From an uncultured Clostridium sp. (lineage in GTDB: Bacteria > Bacillota > Clostridia > TANB77 > CAG-508), in the NCBI GenBank assembly GCA_946496115.1, contig CAMMFK010000027.1:1-16825 (forward strand): 16,825 nt of DNA, read 5' to 3'. A program made the translations under genes and the position numbers. Numbering within the stretch: position 1 is the first letter of the stretch; each line of letters starts with the position of its first letter. The notes under the pieces were generated by a model, which saw only the letters and a program-made list of their open reading frames with translations, did no database searches and was not told the DNA's origin. Positions 7,790-15,750 of this stretch are shown here, piece by piece.

Positions 7790-8734
7790 ATGAAAAAAAT
7801 AACAATTATTATACCAGCATACAATGAGGAAGAATCTTTACCTTTTTTGTATGAAAGATTAGAAAAATTAATAAACAGTATAGAAAATTATGAATTTGAG
7901 ATATTATTTGTAAATGATGGATCAAAAGACAACACACTTAATTTAATTAAAGAATATAGAGAAAAAGATTCTAGAATTTCATATGTGGATTTTTCAAGAA
8001 ATTTTGGTAAAGAAACTGCTATGATAGCAGGACTAGACTATGCAAAAGGAGATGCCATTATATTTATGGATGCAGATCTACAGGATCCACCAGAATTAAT
8101 ACCAGAAATGATTAAATACTGGGAAGAAGGTTATGATGATGTTTATGCTCAAAGAAAATCTAGAGCTGGAGAAAGTTTTTTGAAAAAATTTACATCAAAA
8201 ATGTATTATAGAGTATTGCAAATGCTTACATCAGTACCTATTCAAAAGGATACAGGAGATTTCAGACTTTTAGATCGAAGATGTGTAAATGCACTGAAAA
8301 AACTTAGAGAAACAGATAGAAACTCAAAATCCATGTTTAGTTGGATCGGTTATAAGAAGAAAGCTGTAATGTATGATAGAGATGCACGAGTTGCAGGAAA
8401 AACAAAATGGAATTATAAAAAACTAGTAAATCTTGCAATAGATGGAATAACATCATTTACAACATCACCACTTAGAATATCTACATATATAGCTATACCA
8501 ACTTTCTTAGCATTACTAGTGTATTTCATATATGTAATAATAAAGTGCATAAGATTAAATGTAGCCATCCAAGCATTTCAAGCGATAATTTTACTAGTAT
8601 TATTTTTCTCAGGTGTTCAGATTTTACTATTTGGAATAATAGGAGAATACTTAGGAAGAATATTTAATGCATCAAAAAATAGACCACTTTATTTAGTGAA
8701 TGAATACAATGGAAAAAGAGAAGAAAACGAGTAA
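7790..8734 (+). CDS. GtrB/CsbB-type polyprenyl-phosphate glycosyltransferase
   Basis: This 314-residue family 2 enzyme belongs to the bacterial DPM1-like group that includes GtrB, CsbB and ArnC. The signs are TIIIPAYNEEESLPFLYERL at the start, VNDGSKDNT (41-49), the hallmark DADLQDPPE (94-102), DTGDFRLLDRR (154-164) and a GKTKWNYKKL motif (203-212). Two helices (about 232-253 and 263-285) anchor it, as in GtrB. These enzymes make undecaprenyl-phosphate-linked glucose or an amino sugar, which a GtrII-type or YfhO-type membrane transferase then uses outside. The GtrII-like protein at 2999-4522 is the natural partner by family pairing, which is inference. AAGGAG (7776-7781) supports the start. 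The length and all motifs look intact. Confidence 0.9.
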   Translation: MKKITIIIPAYNEEESLPFLYERLEKLINSIENYEFEILFVNDGSKDNTLNLIKEYREKDSRISYVDFSRNFGKETAMIAGLDYAKGDAIIFMDADLQDPPELIPEMIKYWEEGYDDVYAQRKSRAGESFLKKFTSKMYYRVLQMLTSVPIQKDTGDFRLLDRRCVNALKKLRETDRNSKSMFSWIGYKKKAVMYDRDARVAGKTKWNYKKLVNLAIDGITSFTTSPLRISTYIAIPTFLALLVYFIYVIIKCIRLNVAIQAFQAIILLVLFFSGVQILLFGIIGEYLGRIFNASKNRPLYLVNEYNGKREENE

Positions 8735-8786
8735 TACGTAAAAATACAATAAAAAAAGCCAAATCAAACGTAGGAGGTAAAACAAT

Positions 8787-9884
8787 ATGTGGGGAGATAT
8801 TGCAATAGCATTCTTATTAGCATTTATAACATCATTTGTCATGGTACCATACACAATAAAATTAGCAAAGAAAGTAGGAGCTATAGACTATCCATCAGAT
8901 AGAAGAGTGAATAAAAGGCCTATTCCTAGAATTGGTGGGTTAGCAGTAATTGCCGGATTCTTAGTTTCCGCTATTTATTTAATAATTACTATGTCTATTG
9001 AAGAAAATTTGCAACTAGATGGACCAGACAATTACAAAATGAAGCTTTTAGGATTTTTAATTGGAATAATAGTCTTAAGTATATTTGCATATATAGATGA
9101 TATAAAAACATTAAAGCCTTGGCAAAAACTAATAGGACAAGTTTTAGCTGCATTAATTATTTACTTTTTTGGAATAAGAATTGATACAATAAATGAAACA
9201 ACTATTCATCCAGCATTGAGTTTTATACTTACAATTGGCTGGCTGGTTGGAATAACAAATGCAATTAATCTAATAGATGGGTTAGATGGTTTATCTTCAG
9301 GAGTTTCACTAATATCTTGTATAAGCTTACTTATAATATTTGCCACAAATAACTCTCCACTTATATCAATAATATTAATAACTGCTTTGGCTGGTGCAAT
9401 AGGAGGATTTTTACCGTTCAATTTAAATCCAGCAAAAACTTTTATTGGTGATGTAGGAGCACAGTTTCTAGGCTTTAGTTTGGCTACAATTTCCATACTT
9501 GGTGTCGCAAAAACAGTTACACTTGTTGTTTTAATAGCGCCAATACTTGTACTTGCATTTCCTATTTTCGATACTATTTTTGCTATAATAAGAAGAATAA
9601 TAAAGGGCAAATCTATAAAAGCAGTGTTTCAAGCAGATAAAGGACATTTGCATCATAGATTAATGAAAAGAGGATTTTCACAAAGACAAGCTGTGGCAAT
9701 ACTTTATGGAGCAAGTGCTACACTAGGAATGTTTGCAGTTATACTAATAGATGATGGCATATGGAAAGCATTATCTTTTGCACTAATAGTAATTGCAATT
9801 ATTGCAATTGGCTACAAAGAATTAGTAAACTTTAAGAATGAAGAAATCAAAAGTATAAAGGAAAAGCATTACAAAAATAAATAA
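8787..9884 (+). CDS. tagO: Undecaprenyl-phosphate GlcNAc-1-phosphate transferase
   Basis: The enzyme couples a sugar-1-phosphate, usually GlcNAc-1-P from UDP-GlcNAc, to undecaprenyl phosphate. This is the first membrane step of wall teichoic acid and related polymers. The 365-residue product is multi-helical throughout and has the expected MraY/WecA-superfamily sites: PRIGG (47-51), the DD pair (104-105, in AYIDDIKTLKPWQKL), NLIDGLDGL (161-169), FIGDVGAQ (219-226) and HLHHRL (287-292). The last marks the WecA/TagO branch rather than MraY. An AGGAGGT site sits just before the ATG. It closes the run of surface-polymer genes and fits as the initiator for the chain exported by the ABC system. The exact sugar could differ from GlcNAc. 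Confidence 0.92.
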   Translation: MWGDIAIAFLLAFITSFVMVPYTIKLAKKVGAIDYPSDRRVNKRPIPRIGGLAVIAGFLVSAIYLIITMSIEENLQLDGPDNYKMKLLGFLIGIIVLSIFAYIDDIKTLKPWQKLIGQVLAALIIYFFGIRIDTINETTIHPALSFILTIGWLVGITNAINLIDGLDGLSSGVSLISCISLLIIFATNNSPLISIILITALAGAIGGFLPFNLNPAKTFIGDVGAQFLGFSLATISILGVAKTVTLVVLIAPILVLAFPIFDTIFAIIRRIIKGKSIKAVFQADKGHLHHRLMKRGFSQRQAVAILYGASATLGMFAVILIDDGIWKALSFALIVIAIIAIGYKELVNFKNEEIKSIKEKHYKNK

Positions 9885-9909
9885 ATTTATAATACAATAC
9901 TTTTATACC

Positions 9910-9949
9910 AAGGCTCCAATATACATTTTTCCGCATTTATTGTAGCCTT
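9910..9949 (-). repeat. Internally deleted, inverted remnant of the intergenic element
   Basis: Read on the minus strand, this 40-bp stretch carries the 3' end of the element: 22 bases (complement of 9917-9938) are identical to 6735-6756 of copy 2. The rest of the interior is missing. Its ends pair over 12 positions (9910-9921 with 9938-9949) with a single C-U mismatch at 9916/9943. The outer arms, AAGGCT with AGCCTT, differ from both full copies and are again complementary to each other. Confidence 0.7.
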
Positions 9950-9968
9950 TGTAGAAATGTAATATAAA
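9940..9968 (+). promoter_or_regulatory. Possible promoter for ruvB, -35 box inside the repeat remnant
   Basis: TTGTAG (9940-9945) and TATAAA (9963-9968) are 17 bp apart, 28 bp upstream of the ruvB ATG. The -35-like box falls in the right arm of the inverted remnant. Matches to consensus are 4/6 and 5/6, in AT-rich sequence, so this is only a candidate. It lies where a change from polymer genes to DNA-repair genes makes a promoter plausible. Confidence 0.35.
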
Positions 9969-9996
9969 TTGATTCATTTTAGAAAGGACTTTTGCA

Positions 9997-11004
9997 ATGG
10001 AAGAAGAGAATTTGATTACACCAAATGTTGTTGATGATCAAGAATCACAGCAAGAAAATGTGCTTAGACCCAAAAACTTAAATGAATATATAGGACAAAC
10101 TAAAGTAAAAGAAAACATGAAAATCTATATAGAAGCGGCTAAAAAGAGAGAAGAACCCTTAGATCACGTACTTTTATATGGACCACCTGGACTTGGAAAA
10201 ACAACGCTTGCAAATATAATTTCTCATGAAATGAATTCAAACTTAAAAATAACATCAGGTCCAGCAATAGAAAAGCCTGGAGACTTAGCAGCACTATTAA
10301 CAAATCTTTCAGAATTTGATGTTTTATTTATTGATGAAATACATAGATTAAATAAAAGTGTAGAAGAAATTTTATATCCAGCATTAGAAGATTTTACATT
10401 AGATATAATTATAGGAAAAGGACCTAGTGCTAGATCAATAAGATTAGACTTACCAAAGTTTACTTTAATAGGTGCAACTACAAGAGCAGGAGCATTAACT
10501 ACACCTCTTAGAGATAGATTTGGTATAGTAGAAAGACTAGAATTATACAATAGCGAAGAATTAACAACTATAGTAAAAAGGTCCGCAAATATACTAAATA
10601 TTGCAATAGAAAACGATGCAGCAGTTGAAATAGCAAAACGTTCGAGAGGGACTCCAAGAATTGCAAATAGATTATTAAAAAGAGTAAGAGATTATGCAGC
10701 AGTTCTTGGAAATGGAACAATTACTTTAGATATAGCCAAAATAGCTTTAAATAAATTAGACATAGATGATATAGGACTAGATTCAATTGACAGAAGATTG
10801 CTAAGAACATTAATTGAAAAATATCAAGGTAGACCAGTAGGTATAGAAACACTAGCTACAACATTAGGTGAAGAAGTAACAACAATAGAAGACGTATACG
10901 AACCATACTTAATACAAATAGGGTATATATCTAGAACGCCTAGAGGAAGAATAGCACTTCCAGAGGCATATAAGCACCTAGGAATAGAATATAATGAAAA
11001 CTAA
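9997..11004 (+). CDS. ruvB: Holliday junction branch-migration ATPase RuvB
   Basis: RuvB is the hexameric AAA+ motor that, with RuvA, drives branch migration of Holliday junctions in recombination and repair. The 335-residue protein has the usual bacterial length. It shows LRPKNLNEYIGQ (23-34), Walker A GPPGLGKT (62-69), Walker B FIDEIHRL (111-118), sensor-1 GATTRAG (159-165), the LRDRFG motif (171-176) and the sensor-2 region RSRGTPRIANRLLKRVRDYA. The C-terminal winged-helix part ends with GYISRTPRGR. An AGAAAGGA site (9981-9988) precedes the ATG. ruvA and ruvC, often adjacent, are absent here. The gene lies between tagO and a membrane-protein gene and has a candidate promoter of its own. 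Confidence 0.98.
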   Translation: MEEENLITPNVVDDQESQQENVLRPKNLNEYIGQTKVKENMKIYIEAAKKREEPLDHVLLYGPPGLGKTTLANIISHEMNSNLKITSGPAIEKPGDLAALLTNLSEFDVLFIDEIHRLNKSVEEILYPALEDFTLDIIIGKGPSARSIRLDLPKFTLIGATTRAGALTTPLRDRFGIVERLELYNSEELTTIVKRSANILNIAIENDAAVEIAKRSRGTPRIANRLLKRVRDYAAVLGNGTITLDIAKIALNKLDIDDIGLDSIDRRLLRTLIEKYQGRPVGIETLATTLGEEVTTIEDVYEPYLIQIGYISRTPRGRIALPEAYKHLGIEYNEN

Positions 11005-11039
11005 ATGATAAAATATTAATAATAAAAAAGGATAAAACA

Positions 11040-12407
11040 ATGGTTAAAACTATAGGAAAATATGTTTTTACATTTATAATTACAATGATAATTTTAATTG
11101 CATTATTATTTTTAAGTTCATTAATTCCATCAAGTGTAATGCAAGAAAATGTAAAAAAGTCATCAGAAATTTTAATTGAAAATGGTGAAAAAGAAACTAT
11201 TACAACTTCGATAGGAGAAGTCAGTCTATTTTATTTTACAGATGCTCTAATGATAAATACAGCTTATTCAATAGATAGTACACATCCTTATATATCAATG
11301 ATGCTTGATAGGAAAAATTACATACCAGGTCAAACTTTAAATGAGCATGTAGAAATAGAAAAGCATGTGGCAGCAAGCCCAAATTATGTAGATGATTATG
11401 GAAACACTTTCCAAGTTTCAGAATTATATGGCTTAATGCATGGAGAAAATATAGTAGATTCATATGAATATCCTAGATATTGGCATGGATATTTAATATT
11501 TTTAAGGCCTCTTTTAGCAATAATGGACTTAGATACAATTAGAACATTATTATTTACACTAACAATTATACTTATTATAATGTCATTATTTTTAATAATA
11601 AAAAAATTAAATATTATTACTGCATTTATTTATTTAATATCTCTTGGATTAATAAATATATTTTTTATAAGCAATGCACTTAATCAAATAACTCCATTTA
11701 TAATTGCATTAATAGCAATGAATTTTATCTTGTTAAAAAATGGAAAGTTTAAAAATGCAGGAACGGTATTTTTGTGCATTGGAATAGTAACAAGCTTTTT
11801 TGACTTATTAACTACTCCTTTAATAACATTGGGACTTACTTTACCTTTGTATGTGTTATTAAATATAAAAGAGTGTAACAAAAAATTATATTTAGATTGT
11901 ATAAAATTATGTGTTTCGTGGGCTGTGGGATATGTACTATGTTGGACTTTAAAATGGGTTATTACAGATTTAACATTAAACAGACAAATAATAAAAGATG
12001 CTATATACCAAATAATTTATAGAACAAGTGATATGGGAAGTTATACTTATTTTGATGTAGTAAGTATGAATTTAAAAAATTTGGGAAAGAAAGTAATATA
12101 TATTTTTGTGGCACTATTAGCTATTTATACAATAATAGGACTATCAAAAGAAGTTTATCTAAAAAAAATAAAAAAGATAAATACATCTAAAATAGAAGGC
12201 TTAAAATCACTGATTTTTGCAGTTATTGCATTATTTCCATTCTTGTGGTTTGGTGTAATTAAAAATCACTCACTAGTTCATAGTTTTTTTACAAACAGAA
12301 TGCTAATTATAACAATTCTATGTATACAAATTGCATTTACAATATTTATGGGATTACAAGATAATTTACTAAAAGAAAAAGAACAAAAATTAAAGGAAAA
12401 AGTATGA
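11040..12407 (+). CDS. Multipass membrane protein of unknown function, GT-C-like
   Basis: I do not recognise a named family. The 455-residue product has one N-terminal helix (about 8-29) and then a polar region of about 110 residues, probably outside the cell. Around seven to nine helices follow, from about 150 to 440, ending in a lysine-rich tail. Possible landmarks are D68 just after the first helix region, YPRYWHGYLIFLRPL (144-158), SFFDLLTTP (252-260) and NHSLVHSFFTNR (409-420). A long external loop after helix 1 plus later conserved-looking aromatic and histidine patches recall GT-C transferases or polymer ligases, which is only a suggestion. AAAAGGA (11026-11032) supports the ATG. It sits between ruvB and polA, where no surface function is expected, but may belong with the glycan genes upstream. 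Confidence 0.65.
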   Translation: MVKTIGKYVFTFIITMIILIALLFLSSLIPSSVMQENVKKSSEILIENGEKETITTSIGEVSLFYFTDALMINTAYSIDSTHPYISMMLDRKNYIPGQTLNEHVEIEKHVAASPNYVDDYGNTFQVSELYGLMHGENIVDSYEYPRYWHGYLIFLRPLLAIMDLDTIRTLLFTLTIILIIMSLFLIIKKLNIITAFIYLISLGLINIFFISNALNQITPFIIALIAMNFILLKNGKFKNAGTVFLCIGIVTSFFDLLTTPLITLGLTLPLYVLLNIKECNKKLYLDCIKLCVSWAVGYVLCWTLKWVITDLTLNRQIIKDAIYQIIYRTSDMGSYTYFDVVSMNLKNLGKKVIYIFVALLAIYTIIGLSKEVYLKKIKKINTSKIEGLKSLIFAVIALFPFLWFGVIKNHSLVHSFFTNRMLIITILCIQIAFTIFMGLQDNLLKEKEQKLKEKV

Positions 12408-12445
12408 ATTAAAAAATGGAGCTTAGAATGAAAAAAGAAACAAAT

Positions 12446-12450
12446 GGAGG
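12446..12450 (+). promoter_or_regulatory. Ribosome binding site that sets the polA start
   Basis: GGAGG lies four bases before the ATG at 12455. That ATG begins the conserved Pol I N-terminus (MEKVLLIDGN). Two earlier in-frame ATGs exist, at 12416 and 12428, but they would add 13 or 9 residues with no family counterpart. Only the second has a GGAG (12418-12421) upstream. Confidence 0.6.
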
Positions 12451-12454
12451 CAGT

Positions 12455-15133
12455 ATGGAAAAAGTTTTATTAATTGATGGTAACAGTATAATGAACAGAG
12501 CATTTTATGGAATAATGGGTAATAAAATGTTAACAACAAAAGATGGTCACTATACAAATGCAATATATGGATTTTTATCTATAATGTTCAAAAATATGGA
12601 AGAAGTGGAGCCTAAATATATGGCAATTGCATTTGACTCAAAAACAGCAGCAGATACTAGAAAAAAAATGTATGAAGGATATAAAAAGCATAGACATGCT
12701 ATGCCAAATGAGCTTGCTGAGCAAATGCCGGTTATAAAAGAAGTTTTAACTGCAATGAACATAAAAATAATAGAGATGGCAGATTATGAAGGAGATGACA
12801 TATTAGGAACATTAGCCAAGAAGTTTGCTCATGAAGCCAAAGATGTGTATATACTTTCAGGAGATAGAGACCTATTCCAATTAATTGAAGATCATATTAC
12901 AGTTAGAATTCCTAGGACAAAAATGGGAAAAACTGAAACAGAAATTTATACAAAAGAAAAGGTTGAGGAGGAATATGGCTTAGAGCCAATTGATTTAATA
13001 GAAGTAAAAGCACTGATGGGAGACTCATCAGATGAAATTCCAGGAGTTCCAAATGTTGGACCTAAAACTGGTACAAGCCTTATAAAACAGTTTAAGACAA
13101 TAGCAAATTTATATAAAGCTTTGCAAGATGGAACAGTAGATTTAACATCAAAGTTAAAAGATACATTAATAAAAAATCAAGATTTAGCAGAACTTTCAAA
13201 AGAATTAGGCACAATAAATATAAATGCTCCAATAAAAGAAGATTTAGAAGATGTAAAGATAGTTGATTGGGATAGAGAAAAGGTTGCAGAAATATTTAAA
13301 AGACTTAACTTTAACAGATTCATAGAAAGATTTGGCTTAGATAAAGAAATAAATGCAAAAAAAGAAGAAATAAAAATAAATGTAATAGAAAAAAGTATTG
13401 ATGAATTAGTTAAAGAATTGAATGCAACAAAAAATTTAATTTTCTACTTTGAAACAACTTCATCAAATGATGAATCAAGAATTATAAAAAAGGACATATT
13501 AGGCATAGGTATATACGAAAAAAATGGAAATATAATATATACTAAATTAAACGATAAAGAAGATATTTTAAAGCTAAAAATCATAATGGAAGATGCTAAT
13601 ATTGACAAAATAAGTTATAACATTAAAGAAGACTATGTTTTGCTTAAAGAATATGGCATAAATATGAAAGGCATAAAATATGATGCAGATGTTGCAGCAT
13701 ATATACTAAATCCTACAAATACAAAACATAATATAAAAGATATAGCTTCTCAATATTTAGATATAGATTTAGATGATTTAATACCAAAAAAAGAAGATAT
13801 GCAACTTAATATGTTTGACCAAGTAAAAGACATTTCCAATAAAGAAGAAGTTGGAGCATATGTTTATGCACTAAACAGTTTATATACTATAACAATGCAA
13901 AAAATGAAAGAAGATGGCTCTATAAAATTATTTGAAGAAATAGAAATGCCACTTGTTAGAGTTCTTGGCGATATGCAATTTAATGGAATGAATGCACAAA
14001 AACAAGAAATTGAAAAATTTGGCAAAGAACTAAAAGAAAGATTGGAAAAAGTAAAAAAAGAAATTTATGAATATGCAGGTGAAGAATTTAATATAAATTC
14101 AACACAGCAATTAGGAAAAATATTATTTGAAAAATTAAAATTAACAGAGCCAAAGAAAAATAAAAAAGGATATGCAACAGATGTTGAAACATTAGAAGGT
14201 ATAAAACATGAGCATCCAATAGTAGAAAAAGTATTAGAATATAGAAGTTTGATTAAATTAAGCTCAACATACGTAGATGGCTTAATTGTATATATAAATC
14301 CAAAAGACAGTAGAATACATGCAGTATTTAATCAAACTATAACTGCAACGGGAAGAATAAGCTGTACAGATCCAAACCTTCAAAATCTGCCTAGCCATGA
14401 AGGAGAAGGAAAAAATATAAAAAAATCATTTAAGGCAAAAGATGGATATGTATATGTTGATGCAGACTATTCTCAAATAGAGCTAAGAGTTTTAGCTCAT
14501 ATATCAAAAGACAAAGCAATGATAGAAGCATTTAAAAATGATGAAGATATACACAGACAAGTTGCATCAAAAGTATTTGGCGTGCCAATTACAAAAGTAA
14601 CGAAAGAACAAAGATCTAACGCAAAAGCTGTAAACTTTGGTATAATATATGGTATAACAGCTTTTGGATTATCACAACAATTAAAAATAGGAAGAAAAGA
14701 AGCACAAAGTTATATAGATAATTATTTGAAAAAATATGGTGGAATAAAAGAATTTATGGATGGCATAGTAAAAAAAGCTGAAAAAGAGGGCTTTGTCGAA
14801 ACAGCTTTTGGCAGAAGAAGATATGTACCAGAATTAAAATCAAATAATTATGTAGTTAGACAATTTGGAACGAGAGTATCAATGAATACACCTATTCAAG
14901 GAACAGCAGCAGATATAATGAAAATAGCTATGAACAAGGTTTTTGATGAAATAAAAGACTTGGATGCCAAAATAGTTCTTCAAGTACATGATGAGCTTAT
15001 TCTAGAAGTAAAAGAAGAGCAAAAAGAAAAAGCAAAAGAAATTTTAAAATCAAGCATGGAAAACGCAGCACAGTTAGACGTACCACTTAAAGTAGAACTA
15101 TCTGAAGGAAAAACTTGGTTTGAGTTAAAATAA
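12455..15133 (+). CDS. polA: DNA polymerase I
   Basis: Pol I fills gaps and removes RNA primers in replication and repair. The 892-residue protein has three regions. The 5'-nuclease part (about 1-290) carries LLIDGN, YEGDDILG (111-118), SGDRDLFQLI (135-144) and the GDSSDEIPGVPNVGPKTG segment (189-206). A 3'-exonuclease-like part (about 305-485) looks inactive: the DxE motif reads YFE (331-333), lacking the Asp, and the final Y-x3-D motif is not recognisable around 469-480, although N389 and D393 remain. The polymerase part (about 490-892) is intact: TGRISCTDPNLQNLP (632-646), motif A DYSQIELR (671-678), the O-helix with R720, K724, F728 and Y732, and motif C QVHDEL (843-848). Loss of proofreading is common in Gram-positive Pol I. 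The start chosen is discussed with its ribosome site. Confidence 0.97.
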   Translation: MEKVLLIDGNSIMNRAFYGIMGNKMLTTKDGHYTNAIYGFLSIMFKNMEEVEPKYMAIAFDSKTAADTRKKMYEGYKKHRHAMPNELAEQMPVIKEVLTAMNIKIIEMADYEGDDILGTLAKKFAHEAKDVYILSGDRDLFQLIEDHITVRIPRTKMGKTETEIYTKEKVEEEYGLEPIDLIEVKALMGDSSDEIPGVPNVGPKTGTSLIKQFKTIANLYKALQDGTVDLTSKLKDTLIKNQDLAELSKELGTININAPIKEDLEDVKIVDWDREKVAEIFKRLNFNRFIERFGLDKEINAKKEEIKINVIEKSIDELVKELNATKNLIFYFETTSSNDESRIIKKDILGIGIYEKNGNIIYTKLNDKEDILKLKIIMEDANIDKISYNIKEDYVLLKEYGINMKGIKYDADVAAYILNPTNTKHNIKDIASQYLDIDLDDLIPKKEDMQLNMFDQVKDISNKEEVGAYVYALNSLYTITMQKMKEDGSIKLFEEIEMPLVRVLGDMQFNGMNAQKQEIEKFGKELKERLEKVKKEIYEYAGEEFNINSTQQLGKILFEKLKLTEPKKNKKGYATDVETLEGIKHEHPIVEKVLEYRSLIKLSSTYVDGLIVYINPKDSRIHAVFNQTITATGRISCTDPNLQNLPSHEGEGKNIKKSFKAKDGYVYVDADYSQIELRVLAHISKDKAMIEAFKNDEDIHRQVASKVFGVPITKVTKEQRSNAKAVNFGIIYGITAFGLSQQLKIGRKEAQSYIDNYLKKYGGIKEFMDGIVKKAEKEGFVETAFGRRRYVPELKSNNYVVRQFGTRVSMNTPIQGTAADIMKIAMNKVFDEIKDLDAKIVLQVHDELILEVKEEQKEKAKEILKSSMENAAQLDVPLKVELSEGKTWFELK

Positions 15134-15135
15134 AG

Positions 15136-15162
15136 TGTCAAAAATGGGCGTCCCCATTGACA
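15136..15162 (+). repeat. Short imperfect palindrome between polA and the transglycosylase gene
   Basis: TGTCAA (15136-15141) pairs with TTGACA (15157-15162), and TGGG (15145-15148) pairs with CCCA (15153-15156), around a CGTC loop with an AAA bulge on one side. It begins two bases after the polA stop codon. No T-run follows, so a classical terminator is unlikely. Its GC-rich centre stands out from the AT-rich surroundings and recalls REP-like palindromes; from memory, similar TGTCAA...GGGGAC-type repeats recur in clostridial genomes, which I cannot check here. Confidence 0.55.
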
Positions 15163-15180
15163 GCAAAGGAGAGTTAAGAA

Positions 15181-15726
15181 GTGCGAAGAATAATATTAAT
15201 ACTTACTACAATCATAGTTATTTTATTAATAATATTATTAAACTTCAAAAATATACAAAAGTTAATATACAGACAAGACTATTCAGAATATGTTGAAAAA
15301 TACGCAAAAGAATATAATATAGACCCACTGTTAATATATGCAATAATAAAGGCAGAAAGTAATTTTAATAATGACGCTGTATCTAGCAAAGGTGCAGCAG
15401 GACTTATGCAACTTATGGATGAAACAGCAGAAGAAGTAGCAACTAATGTATCAATAGAATATGTATCAAATGATAGTTTACATGATCCAGAAACAAATAT
15501 AAGAATTGGAGTTAAATATTTTGCAGATTTAATTGCAATATTTCAAAACGAAGCTATTTCACTTGCAGCTTATAATGCAGGAATGGGGACTGTACAAGGA
15601 TGGATAGATGATGGTATAATAGAGGCTGATGGTAGTGATATAGAAAATATACCATATAATGAGACTAATATGTATGTTAGGAAGATTTTGAAGGATTATG
15701 ATATATATCGTAATTTATATAATTAA
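15181..15726 (+). CDS. Membrane-anchored lytic transglycosylase (SLT domain)
   Basis: The 181-residue protein should cut the glycan strands of peptidoglycan between MurNAc and GlcNAc, forming 1,6-anhydroMurNAc. An N-terminal helix (about 4-21) anchors it with the catalytic part outside. The SLT/GH23 domain (about 33-175) has the catalytic glutamate E59 in AIIKAESNFN, then SSKGAAGLMQLM (68-79), NIRIGVKYFADL (106-117) and SLAAYNAGMGTVQGW (127-141), all in family order. The start is GTG, backed by AAAGGAGAG (15165-15173). It lies between polA and galE in the same direction, with a 24-bp gap to galE, so the two may be co-transcribed. Small single-domain proteins of this kind are common in Clostridia and can serve in wall remodelling or polymer insertion. 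Confidence 0.92.
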   Translation: MRRIILILTTIIVILLIILLNFKNIQKLIYRQDYSEYVEKYAKEYNIDPLLIYAIIKAESNFNNDAVSSKGAAGLMQLMDETAEEVATNVSIEYVSNDSLHDPETNIRIGVKYFADLIAIFQNEAISLAAYNAGMGTVQGWIDDGIIEADGSDIENIPYNETNMYVRKILKDYDIYRNLYN

Positions 15727-15750
15727 ATAAATAATAGGAGGTAAAAAGTT

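Noticed and set aside
9206..9610. Minus-strand 134-codon frame inside tagO
   Set aside because: It is antisense to a clearly conserved enzyme gene, with no domain or ribosome site; a shadow of the coding strand.
12416..12454. Upstream in-frame ATGs as the polA start
   Set aside because: They add residues with no counterpart in Pol I, and the ATG at 12455 has GGAGG and the conserved N-terminus.
15136..15162. Rho-independent terminator after polA
   Set aside because: No T-run follows the hairpin and the next ribosome site begins within a few bases.
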